Assembly (NCBI GenBank): GCA_947629795.1
Contig: CANRFC010000004.1
Span: 1 to 64,000 of the forward strand
DNA length: 64,000 bases
Direction: 5' to 3'
From: an uncultured Oscillospiraceae bacterium
GTDB taxonomy: Bacteria > Bacillota > Clostridia > Oscillospirales > Oscillospiraceae
Each line of letters starts with the position of its first letter. Position 1 is the stretch's first letter. The notes beneath the pieces were generated by a model. That model saw only the letters and a list, made by a program, of their open reading frames with translations. It did not search any database and was not told where the DNA came from. The position numbers and the translations under genes were made by a program. Below, one piece after another: positions 18,942 through 26,584 of this stretch.

Positions 18942-19733
18942 ATGGCACAGCGCATCGTGGTAAAGGTCGGCACCTCCACCCTCCTCCGGGAGAGCGGCGG
19001 GGTGAATTTTCGGGAGATGGACGCCCTGGCCCGGGTCCTGTCCGATCTGAAGAATATGGGCAGCAAGATCATCCTGGTCTCCTCCGGCGCCATCGGCGTG
19101 GGGACGGTGAAGCTGGGCCTTCCCAAGCGCCCTGCCGAGCTGCGGCGGAAGCAGGCCGCGGCGGCGGTGGGTCAGTGCGAGCTGATGCACCTCTATGACA
19201 AGTTCTTCGGCGAGTACAGCCAGACCGTGGCCCAGATCCTGCTCACCGACGCCGACGTGGAGGACCCCCACCGCCGGGAGCACCTCACCGGCACCTTCGA
19301 CGCCATCCTGGACATGGGGGTCATCCCGGTGGTCAACGAGAACGACTCGGTCTCCTCCTCCGAGATCGAGACCGGCTCCCGGAAGGTCCTGGGCGACAAC
19401 GACACCCTCTCGGCCATCGTGGCCGGGCTGTGCCGGGCCGACCTGCTGGTGCTCCTCAGCGACATCGACGGTCTCTACGACGCCGACCCCCGTAAGGACC
19501 CCGCCGCCCAGCTCATCCCCCGGGTGACGGCCATCACCCCGGAGATTGAGGCCCTGGCCGGAGGCGGCGGCACCAAGTGGGGCACCGGCGGCATGGCCAC
19601 CAAGCTCTCGGCCGCCCGGTACGCCATGGAGAAGGGCATCGACATGGTCATCGCCAACTCCGACAAGCTGGACGCCCTCTACGATATCGTGGAGGGAAAG
19701 CCCGTGGGAACGCGGTTCACAGCGAAGGCATAA
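18942..19733 (+). CDS. proB: Glutamate 5-kinase, short form
   Basis: ProB phosphorylates glutamate in the first step of proline synthesis. The 263-residue protein contains the complete amino-acid kinase domain: 'RIVVKVGTSTLL', 'ILVSSGAIGVG', 'PVVNENDSVSSSEIE', 'FGDND'-like 'LGDNDTLSAIVAG' and 'GTGGMATKLSAARYAM'. It lacks the C-terminal PUA domain of the Escherichia coli enzyme; such short forms are common and this is not a truncation. proA follows after 77 bp, and both are driven from the promoter at 18876-18903. Confidence 0.96.
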   Translation: MAQRIVVKVGTSTLLRESGGVNFREMDALARVLSDLKNMGSKIILVSSGAIGVGTVKLGLPKRPAELRRKQAAAAVGQCELMHLYDKFFGEYSQTVAQILLTDADVEDPHRREHLTGTFDAILDMGVIPVVNENDSVSSSEIETGSRKVLGDNDTLSAIVAGLCRADLLVLLSDIDGLYDADPRKDPAAQLIPRVTAITPEIEALAGGGGTKWGTGGMATKLSAARYAMEKGIDMVIANSDKLDALYDIVEGKPVGTRFTAKA

Positions 19734-19810
19734 GCGCCCGCTCTCTTCCAAAACACAACATTATAGACAGGGCCCGTCCCTCGGCCCCCACGCAGAAAGG
19801 TGTGAAGCAT

Positions 19811-21058
19811 ATGACCATCCTTGAGACCCAGGCCGCGGCGGTAAAGGCCGCCTCCCGGCGGCTGATGACCGCCACCATGCAGGAGAAGAACGCCGCCCTG
19901 AACGCCATAGCCGACGCCATCATCGCCCGGCAGGGAGAGTGGCTGGAGGCCAACGCCCGGGACCTGGCCGCCGCCAAGGCGGACGGGATGCGGGAGTCCT
20001 TGCTGGACCGGCTGGCCCTGAGCGAGGAGCGCATCCGGGGGGTGGCCGACGGGGTCCGCCAGGTCTCCGCCCTCCCAGACCCGGTGGGCCAGGTGGTCAA
20101 GTCCATCCTGCGGCCCAACGGCCTGCGCATCGAGCAGCGCCGGGTGCCCCTGGGGGTCATCGGCATCATCTACGAGGCCCGGCCCAACGTGACGGTGGAC
20201 GCCGCCGCCCTGTGCCTGAAGGCGGGCAACGCGGTGCTCCTTCGGGGGGGCAAGGAGGCCTTCCGCTCCAACAAGGCGGCCATCGCCATCCTCCGGGACG
20301 CCCTGGAGAGCGCCGGCCTGCCCCGGGACTGCGTGGCCCTGGTGGAGGACACCTCCCGCCAGAGCGCCGACGAGATGATGGACCTGACCGAATATCTGGA
20401 CGTGCTCATCCCCCGGGGAGGGGCGGGGCTCATCCGCCATGTCTCGGCCAACGCCCACGTCCCCGTCATCCGCACCGGGGAGGGGGTCTGCCATGTGTAC
20501 GTCCACGCCGGGGCCGATCTGGACCGGGCGGCGGACATCCTCTACAACGCCAAGTGCTCCCGGCCCTCGGTGTGCAACGCCGCCGAGTGCGTGCTGGTGG
20601 ACCGGGCGGTGGCCGACCGCTTCCTGCCCATGGCCTGGGAGCGGCTGAAGGCCAAAGCGGTCACCGTCCACGGCGACCCGGAGGCCTGCGCCCTTCTCCC
20701 CCAGGCCGTGCCCGCCACGGCCCAGGACTGGGACACCGAGTACGGGGACTATCAGCTTGCCGCCCACGTGGTCGCCGGCCTGGACGAGGCCCTGAACTTC
20801 ATCGCCGCCCACTCCACCGGCCACTCGGAGGCCATTGTCACCGAGGACTACACCGCCGCCCAGCGGTTCCTCAATGAGGTGGACGCCGCCGCCGTGTACG
20901 TTAACGCCTCCACCCGGTTCACCGACGGCGGGGAGTTCGGCCTGGGGGCCGAGATCGGCATCTCCACCCAGAAGCTCCACGCCCGGGGCCCCATGGGCCT
21001 GGAGGAGCTGACCTCCACCAAGTACGTTATCTACGGCTCGGGCCAGGTGAGGGAATAA
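19811..21058 (+). CDS. proA: Glutamate-5-semialdehyde dehydrogenase
   Basis: ProA reduces glutamyl 5-phosphate to glutamate 5-semialdehyde in proline synthesis. The protein has 415 residues, the usual length, with 'VPLGVIGIIYEARPNVTVDAAALCLKAGNAVLLRGGKEA', the 'LIPRGGAGLI' segment and the catalytic cysteine in 'SRPSVCNAAE'. The ATG at 19811 is preceded by AAAGGTG and begins the family domain; the reading frame stays open further upstream but without support. A terminator follows at 21118-21146. Confidence 0.97.
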   Translation: MTILETQAAAVKAASRRLMTATMQEKNAALNAIADAIIARQGEWLEANARDLAAAKADGMRESLLDRLALSEERIRGVADGVRQVSALPDPVGQVVKSILRPNGLRIEQRRVPLGVIGIIYEARPNVTVDAAALCLKAGNAVLLRGGKEAFRSNKAAIAILRDALESAGLPRDCVALVEDTSRQSADEMMDLTEYLDVLIPRGGAGLIRHVSANAHVPVIRTGEGVCHVYVHAGADLDRAADILYNAKCSRPSVCNAAECVLVDRAVADRFLPMAWERLKAKAVTVHGDPEACALLPQAVPATAQDWDTEYGDYQLAAHVVAGLDEALNFIAAHSTGHSEAIVTEDYTAAQRFLNEVDAAAVYVNASTRFTDGGEFGLGAEIGISTQKLHARGPMGLEELTSTKYVIYGSGQVRE

Positions 21059-21117
21059 CGGGCCGCCGCCCATAAGAGGGTCGGCATATCGAACGGACCT
21101 GTCAGACCGCAACAAAA

Positions 21118-21146
21118 GCCAGCGCCTCAAAAAAGCGCTGGCTTTT
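21118..21146 (+). terminator. proBA terminator
   Basis: Stem GCCAGCGC (21118-21125) / GCGCTGGC (21135-21142) followed by TTTT. Confidence 0.75.
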
Positions 21147-21188
21147 GCTTTGCGCAGCCGCCGGTGGCAGAAGGGCTTGCAGCGGGGC

Positions 21189-21224
21189 AAAAAACATCCC
21201 CCGCCGCTTTCGCGGCGGGGGATG
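21189..21224 (-). terminator. Terminator of LysM 5'-nucleotidase gene
   Basis: A 13-bp stem (CATCCCCCGCCGC and its complement, 21195-21224) with a U-tract on the minus strand from AAAAAA at 21189-21194. Confidence 0.85.
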
Positions 21225-21237
21225 GAGAGGGCTTTGC

Positions 21238-23301
21238 TTACCAGCCCTGGGGAAGGGTCAGGGTCTGACCCACAAAGATCTTGTTGGGGTCCTTGATCAC
21301 AGTCTGGTTGGCCTCGTAGAGGGCCTTCCAGTTGCTGCCCTTGCCGGAGCAGGTCCTGGCGATCTTCCACAGGGAGTCGCCGGCCTTGACGGTATAGGTG
21401 TTCTCCCCGACGGGGGTGGGCTCGGGAGCGGGCTCGGGCTCCGGCTCGGGGGCGGGCTCGGGGGTAGGCTCGGGCTCGGGAGCGGGCTCCGGCGTGGGCT
21501 CGGGGGCAGGCTCAGCCTCGCCCACCACCTTGGCCCCGGCGGCGATGGCGTCCTCCTTGGTCTTGAAGAACTGCCAGGTGCTCTCCACGGTGGGGGCGAG
21601 CTCCTTCTGATCCCGGATGTACTGGGCCACGATGTTTCTCACCTGGCCGTTCTCGTTGCCCATCTCGTCCAGGGTGTAGAAATCGGTGAGGGAGTAATCC
21701 TCGGGGGTCAGCCCGGCGGCCTGCATGAACCCGGCGCCGCCGGTGAAGCGGTAGTTGTTCATCACCACGCTGAAGGTCTGGTCGGGAGTCACAGGCTGGC
21801 CCTGATAGGTCATGTTCTGGACCCGGCTGCCCTCGGGAGCGTAGTAGTGGATCTCATAGTCCAGGTTGTAGATCTCGTCGGTATAGTACCCGCCGCCGAA
21901 GTAGTCGGGATCCCAGGAGTTGGTGTACTGGGTGGCGGCGTGCTCCAGCCACAGGCGGAGCTGCTCCCCGGTCATGTTCACCCGGTAGAGCCAGTTTTCA
22001 AACACGTAGAGCTGATAGAGCAGGCGCATGGTGATATCCCCCTCGGGGATGAGGTCCCGCACGTCGTCTCCGCTGGTGAGGGGGGCGCAGATGGACAGCT
22101 GGGCGGGCACGGCGGAGAGCTGGGCCCGGTTGAGCATATCCATCAGGGCGGTGGGCTGGAGGGAGATGTTCTCATTGGAGAAGCCGCCGGTGGCCTTGCC
22201 CAGAGGCTGGTCCAGATAGGCCTGGAGCTTGTCGTTGTACTCCTTCAGGGCGTCGGCCACCACCTTGTCCTCCTGGATGCCCTCCTGGTCCTTCAGGAAG
22301 CGGTAGCCGTTCTCCTCGGTGGCGGGAGTGGTGGTCTTGGTCTCGGGGTCGTAGAGGAGCTTGAGGTAGGCCAGGCCCTCACCGCCGCCGCCGGAGATCA
22401 GGGGGACCACCTTGCCGTCGGCGTTGAGCAGGTCCTCCCGGTAATCGGTGGCGTGGAAGTGGCCGGAGACCACCGCGTCGATGCCGGTGGTGAGGTTGAT
22501 CATGGCCCGGGTCTGGTTCTCGTACTCGGCGGGATCGTTGCCGTCGGTGCTGGTCTCATCCTCCACGCCGGAGTGGACCACGGCGATGACCACATCGCAG
22601 CCCTCCTGCTCCCGGAGGATGGGCACATAGTGCTCGATGGTGGGCACGAAGTTGCGGAAGTCGATGCCCTCATAGTGAGAGGAGACCTCCCAGGCGGGGA
22701 TGTTGGGGGTGTCCATACCGATGAGGCCCACCTTCACCTTGGTGCCGTTCTGCTCGAACTCCTTGATGACATAGGGCACGCCCATCCAGGGATCCCACTC
22801 GGTGCCCTCCTTGACGAAGTTGGCCGCGGACATGGGCACGGAATGCTCCAGGCCGTTGTCCGGGGACATCACATACTCCACCTGGCGGCGGAGGATGGGC
22901 AGGTCGTTGTTGAACTCATGGTTGCCCAGGGACCACATGTCGTAGTCCATGAGCCGCAGGGCCTTCATCATGGGGTCGTCCATCTCGGGCTCAAAGTAGG
23001 AGAAGTAGTAGGTCATGGCGGTACCCTGGACGGTGTCGCCGCCATCCACCAGGATGACGTTGTCCTCCTTCTCCCGGATATCCTTGATCATGGAGGAGAT
23101 CATGGACAGGCCCACCGTGGGCTTGGGGGCGTTGGTGGCGTAATCGATGGGAAGGACCTTGCCATGGACGTCGCTGGTGGCGATCAGGGTCAGCTCGATG
23201 GGCTCGCTCTTCCCCGCGGCCGCAGCCCCGGGCAGGGCCAGACCGGAGATGAGGACAGCGGACAGCAGCAAGCTGACAGTGGAACGGAACCTTTTGTGCA
23301 T
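21238..23301 (-). CDS. Secreted 5'-nucleotidase/cyclic phosphodiesterase with LysM domain
   Basis: A 687-residue secreted enzyme with a signal peptide (1-29), a metallophosphoesterase domain, a 5'-nucleotidase C-terminal domain, a Pro/Glu-rich linker and one C-terminal LysM repeat ('TYTVKAGDSLWKIARTC' to 'VGQTLTLPQGW') that should bind peptidoglycan. The metal site is intact: 'LIATSDVHGKV' (Asp44, His46), 'ILVDGGDTVQG', 'GNHEFN', 'AVVHSGVED' and 'VVSGHFHATD'. The 'ATSDVHG' form resembles 2',3'-cyclic-nucleotide 2'-phosphodiesterase/3'-nucleotidases more than UshA. A likely role is nucleotide scavenging at the cell wall. I chose the ATG at 23301 because GGAGG precedes it and the signal peptide starts there. 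Confidence 0.92.
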   Translation of the reverse strand: MHKRFRSTVSLLLSAVLISGLALPGAAAAGKSEPIELTLIATSDVHGKVLPIDYATNAPKPTVGLSMISSMIKDIREKEDNVILVDGGDTVQGTAMTYYFSYFEPEMDDPMMKALRLMDYDMWSLGNHEFNNDLPILRRQVEYVMSPDNGLEHSVPMSAANFVKEGTEWDPWMGVPYVIKEFEQNGTKVKVGLIGMDTPNIPAWEVSSHYEGIDFRNFVPTIEHYVPILREQEGCDVVIAVVHSGVEDETSTDGNDPAEYENQTRAMINLTTGIDAVVSGHFHATDYREDLLNADGKVVPLISGGGGEGLAYLKLLYDPETKTTTPATEENGYRFLKDQEGIQEDKVVADALKEYNDKLQAYLDQPLGKATGGFSNENISLQPTALMDMLNRAQLSAVPAQLSICAPLTSGDDVRDLIPEGDITMRLLYQLYVFENWLYRVNMTGEQLRLWLEHAATQYTNSWDPDYFGGGYYTDEIYNLDYEIHYYAPEGSRVQNMTYQGQPVTPDQTFSVVMNNYRFTGGAGFMQAAGLTPEDYSLTDFYTLDEMGNENGQVRNIVAQYIRDQKELAPTVESTWQFFKTKEDAIAAGAKVVGEAEPAPEPTPEPAPEPEPTPEPAPEPEPEPAPEPTPVGENTYTVKAGDSLWKIARTCSGKGSNWKALYEANQTVIKDPNKIFVGQTLTLPQGW

Positions 23302-23347
23302 CAATATTCCTCCTTCTTTTGCCGCTTCACGGCAAACTGATAAAAAT

Positions 23348-23376
23348 ATTATAGCATAGCCCTCTCTCCCCTGCAA
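23348..23376 (-). promoter_or_regulatory. Promoter of LysM 5'-nucleotidase gene
   Basis: On the minus strand, TTGCAG (23371-23376), 17 bp, TATAAT (23348-23353) with an upstream TGC (extended -10). Confidence 0.75.
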
Positions 23377-23537
23377 CCTATACAGGAATGAAATGCCAAA
23401 AATCTGCCAAAAAAGGGGTCGGAAGCGGGCCCATCCCCAAAGGGACCTTCCTCGCCTCCGTCGGCGGCCTTTCCGTCACAGGTCCCTTCGCCTCTTCCCT
23501 CCCTCCAAAGCCCCTGCGGAGCCTTCCGTTTGAGCTG

Positions 23538-23571
23538 CAAAAAGGGACCGCTTCCGATGGAAGCGGTCCCT
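23538..23571 (-). terminator. Terminator of dual-phosphatase SLH gene
   Basis: Stem AGGGACCGCTTCC (23543-23555) / GGAAGCGGTCCCT (23559-23571) with an A-run before it that gives a U-tract on the minus strand. Confidence 0.8.
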
Positions 23572-23593
23572 CTGCTGTGCGGAAAAGCCCGTT

Positions 23594-26341
23594 TTACTTG
23601 CTCAGGGTGGTCTTCAGAGCGGTGACCTGGTCGGCGGTGAGGCCCACGGTGTCGGTGAGGTAGGTCTCGGCGGCCTTCACCAGGTCGGCCTTGGCCAGAG
23701 CGGTCTGGTCCTCGGCGCCGGTGAGCTTGAGGAGGTTGGCGATGACGTTGCTGGTGGCGATGCGGTTCCAGCGGTCAGAGTCGTGCTCCACGTGGTAGTA
23801 GTTCTCAAAGGAGAGCATATAGTCGTCCACGATCTCATCGGCCTTGCCGCCCATGAGCATCTCCAGCACCATGGTGACAAAGCCGCAGCGGTCCTTGCCC
23901 TCGGTGCAGTGGACGTAGTAGGGGCCCTCGTTGGCGAGCATATACTCCAGGCCGGTCTTGAGCTTGGCGGCGAAGTCCTCGGCGGCGAAGTCCACGCCCA
24001 TGTTGAGCTTCACGGTGTTGGTGGTGTAGGCGTAGGACTCCTTCACGCCCTCATAGCCCTCGTACTCCTCCTCGGAGTCGGCCAGGTCGATGACGGTCTT
24101 GACGCCGTTGGCCTTGAGGAAGGCGTCCACGTAGGTGTTCCGGCCCAGCTCGGGGTTCACGGGGGAGGAGCCCCGGTAGAGCCTGCCGTCGGCGATGTCA
24201 CCGATGGTGACGGCCCGGAAGTTGGCAAAGACCTCGTCGGAGGCGTAATCCGCCCGGTCGTTGGTGCGCAGGTCGTCGATGTTGCGGATGGTGTACTCCT
24301 CCAGGTAGCCGGCCTTCTCCCCCATGGAGACGGTGACGGTCTTGTCGGGGTCCATGGTCCAGCTCTTGTCCTCGGCCTGAGTGCCCAGGGCGTAGGTGCC
24401 GGCAAAGTTGCCCATGTTGATGGCCAGAGCCAGGGTGTCAACGGAGGTGTCCATCAGGGCGATGGGCTTGCCGGTGTCCACATTGGAGTAGCCGGTGCCG
24501 AAGGGGATCATCAGGGCCTCCTGGCCGGTGATCTCCACCTTCAGGATGTCGCCCACCTCAAAGCCGGCGGCGGCCACGGCCATGCCGGTGATGTCGGTCC
24601 CCACGTTGCCGTACTTGCTGGCGGCCACGGCCTTGCCGACGATGGCGTCAGGAGTCAGGTTCTTCACCAGGGCCTTCAGGTCGGCTTCCTTCATACCGTG
24701 GGCGGTGAGGTAGGTCTCGGCGGCCTTCTGGAGGTCCACGCCGGCCAGGTCGGCGCCCTTCTCCAGGCCGGCCATGGCCCGGAGCATCTCCTTGACGTTG
24801 CCCTCGGCGATCAGGTCATACTTGTCATCGCCGGGCTTCACGCCGTAGTAGTTCTCGTAGCTCTTCATATAGTCGGCCACGATCTCATCCAGGCTGGCGC
24901 CCATGAGGGCCTCCACAAAGGCGGATGCGCAGCCGGCCCGGTCCTTGCCCTCGGTGCAGTGGATGAGGTAGGGACCCTCGTTCTGGGCCAGGAAGGTCAG
25001 GCCCTCCACCAGGCTCTCGGCGAACTCATCGGAGGCGTAGTTCACGGGCATGCCCAACACGGCCACCTTCTTGGCGTCCAGCAGGGCCTTGTAGTAGGGG
25101 GAGGCAAAGTCCTCAGCGGCCAGGTACTCGTCGATCTCCTCCTGGGTGTCGGCCATGTTCATCACGGTCTTGACCCCGGCGGCCTTCACCAGGGCGTCGG
25201 CGGTGGCGGCCCGGTTATTCTCGTTGTTCACAGGGGAGGCGGAGCGGTAGAGCTTGCCGGGGATGACAGCGCGGAAGTTGGCGAAGATCTCGTCGGAGGC
25301 GTAGTCGGCCCGGTCATTGGTGTACTTCAGGGAGTAGGTGGCCTGGAGAGCCAGGGCGCCCTCCTTCTCCTTCAGGGAGATGGAGACGGTGTCGCCCACC
25401 TCCACGCCGGCCACCTCGTTGAACTTGCCGTAGTTGATGCACACGGCTAGGAACTCCTTGCCGGGATAGGCCCGGAGCATCAGCTCGCCGGAGTCCACAT
25501 AGTAGCCGTCCAGATAGGGCATGTCGGCGCTGTACTCCCCGGCGGTGACGGTGACGATGTCACCCAGGGCAAAGCCGGCGGCGTTGAAGTCCTCGATCTT
25601 CACGTCCAGCACGGCGTGGCCGTACTTCTCGATCTCGGTGACGGTGCCGGTGACCGCGTCGGCCTCCATGCCGTTCATGACCTTATCCAGCTTCATGAGC
25701 ATCTGGGCCAGCTCGGCGCGGGTGGCGGTGTCCTGGCAGGCCAGGGTCCGCTCGTTGCCCTTGCCGTTGATGACCTTCTTCATGGTCATCCAGTGCATGG
25801 CCTCGTCGGCCCACTCGGGGACCTGGTCGGCGTCGTCAAAGTCCAGCAGGAACATCCAGGCGCCGGTGAAGCCCTGGTCCTTGCTCTGGACCCAGCGGTA
25901 GAGGGCGGTGGCCAGCTCGGCCCGGGTCATGGCCCGGCCGCCCTCATAGCGGCCGCCCTCGGCGCCGGTGGTCAGGCCCTCATGATAGGCCCAGCGGGCG
26001 GAGTTGGTGAACCACACATCCAGGATGCCGTTGAGGGACTCGCTCATCTGGAGCAGATGCTCGGTGGGGGCCTCCACCACAGGGGAGCCCTCCATGTTCC
26101 ACAGGGTCTGGTAGACCTCGGCCCGGGTGACGGTCTTGTCGGGCTCAAAGCCCTTGTCGGTGCCGATCATCCAGCCCTTGTCGGTCACATAGGCCTGGGC
26201 GGCGGCATACCAGGGCGTCTCCACCCGGGCGCCGTCGGCGGGAGTCCAGCCGGCGGGCTTTTCGTCGGCCAGGGCGGGGACCGCCAGGGAGGCGGCCAGC
26301 GCCAGGGAGAGGACCAGGGAAACGGGCTTTTTCCAATTCAT
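23594..26341 (-). CDS. SLH protein with two tandem tyrosine-phosphatase domains
   Basis: A 915-residue secreted protein. Residues 1-26 are a signal peptide; 40-225 hold SLH repeats. Two copies of a roughly 330-residue unit follow (about 228-555 and 570-915). Each has a beta-rich segment ('YVDSGELMLRAYPGKEFLAVCINYGKF'; 'YSNVDTGKPIALMDTSVDTLALAINMGNF'), the repeated 'TNDRADYASDE.FANFRAV', and a tyrosine-phosphatase domain with the CX5R loop 'HCTEGKDRAG' (Cys462, Arg468) and 'HCTEGKDRCG' (Cys812, Arg818). Both active sites look intact. The fold matches the Y_phosphatase3/DSP-like family. The substrates are unknown; surface phosphoproteins or phosphoesters are possible. The N-terminal 85 residues nearly match the next gene's. 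Confidence 0.88.
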   Translation of the reverse strand: MNWKKPVSLVLSLALAASLAVPALADEKPAGWTPADGARVETPWYAAAQAYVTDKGWMIGTDKGFEPDKTVTRAEVYQTLWNMEGSPVVEAPTEHLLQMSESLNGILDVWFTNSARWAYHEGLTTGAEGGRYEGGRAMTRAELATALYRWVQSKDQGFTGAWMFLLDFDDADQVPEWADEAMHWMTMKKVINGKGNERTLACQDTATRAELAQMLMKLDKVMNGMEADAVTGTVTEIEKYGHAVLDVKIEDFNAAGFALGDIVTVTAGEYSADMPYLDGYYVDSGELMLRAYPGKEFLAVCINYGKFNEVAGVEVGDTVSISLKEKEGALALQATYSLKYTNDRADYASDEIFANFRAVIPGKLYRSASPVNNENNRAATADALVKAAGVKTVMNMADTQEEIDEYLAAEDFASPYYKALLDAKKVAVLGMPVNYASDEFAESLVEGLTFLAQNEGPYLIHCTEGKDRAGCASAFVEALMGASLDEIVADYMKSYENYYGVKPGDDKYDLIAEGNVKEMLRAMAGLEKGADLAGVDLQKAAETYLTAHGMKEADLKALVKNLTPDAIVGKAVAASKYGNVGTDITGMAVAAAGFEVGDILKVEITGQEALMIPFGTGYSNVDTGKPIALMDTSVDTLALAINMGNFAGTYALGTQAEDKSWTMDPDKTVTVSMGEKAGYLEEYTIRNIDDLRTNDRADYASDEVFANFRAVTIGDIADGRLYRGSSPVNPELGRNTYVDAFLKANGVKTVIDLADSEEEYEGYEGVKESYAYTTNTVKLNMGVDFAAEDFAAKLKTGLEYMLANEGPYYVHCTEGKDRCGFVTMVLEMLMGGKADEIVDDYMLSFENYYHVEHDSDRWNRIATSNVIANLLKLTGAEDQTALAKADLVKAAETYLTDTVGLTADQVTALKTTLSK

Positions 26342-26401
26342 TCCTCATTCACCTTTCTCTTTTTGATTTGTTCGATTTTCCCACAGAGGGATGTCGACTT
26401 T

Positions 26402-26430
26402 ATTTTATCACGGTTTGGCGGAAAAGGCAA
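26402..26430 (-). promoter_or_regulatory. Promoter of dual-phosphatase SLH gene
   Basis: On the minus strand, TTGCCT (26425-26430), 17 bp, TAAAAT (26402-26407). The spacer shares CAAACCGTGA with the promoter at 29176-29204, showing a common origin. Confidence 0.75.
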
Positions 26431-26520
26431 TTTCCATTTTTATGGAAAGGGGGCATTTTCCAGGGCTTTTTGCGGTCATTTCCGTCGATTTGCACGTGAT
26501 GCGGGGGCAAAAAAGGGAGA

Positions 26521-26570
26521 CAGGGCGGCGGTCCTTCGACCGCCGCCCCTGTTCTCCGCTCCGAAGGAGC
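26521..26570 (-). terminator. Hairpins after SLH-hydrolase-BMP gene
   Basis: A GC-rich stem (GGCGGCGGTC / GACCGCCGCC within 26521-26548) and a small second stem (GCTCC / GGAGC, 26558-26570) lie after the stop codon. The nearest A-run giving a U-tract is at about 26510-26515, so the fit to a classical terminator is only moderate. Confidence 0.5.
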
Positions 26571-26584
26571 GGTCCTGTCTGTTT

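Noticed and set aside
18942-19733. Truncated proB
   Set aside because: The kinase domain is complete; forms without the PUA domain are common, so this is not a broken gene.
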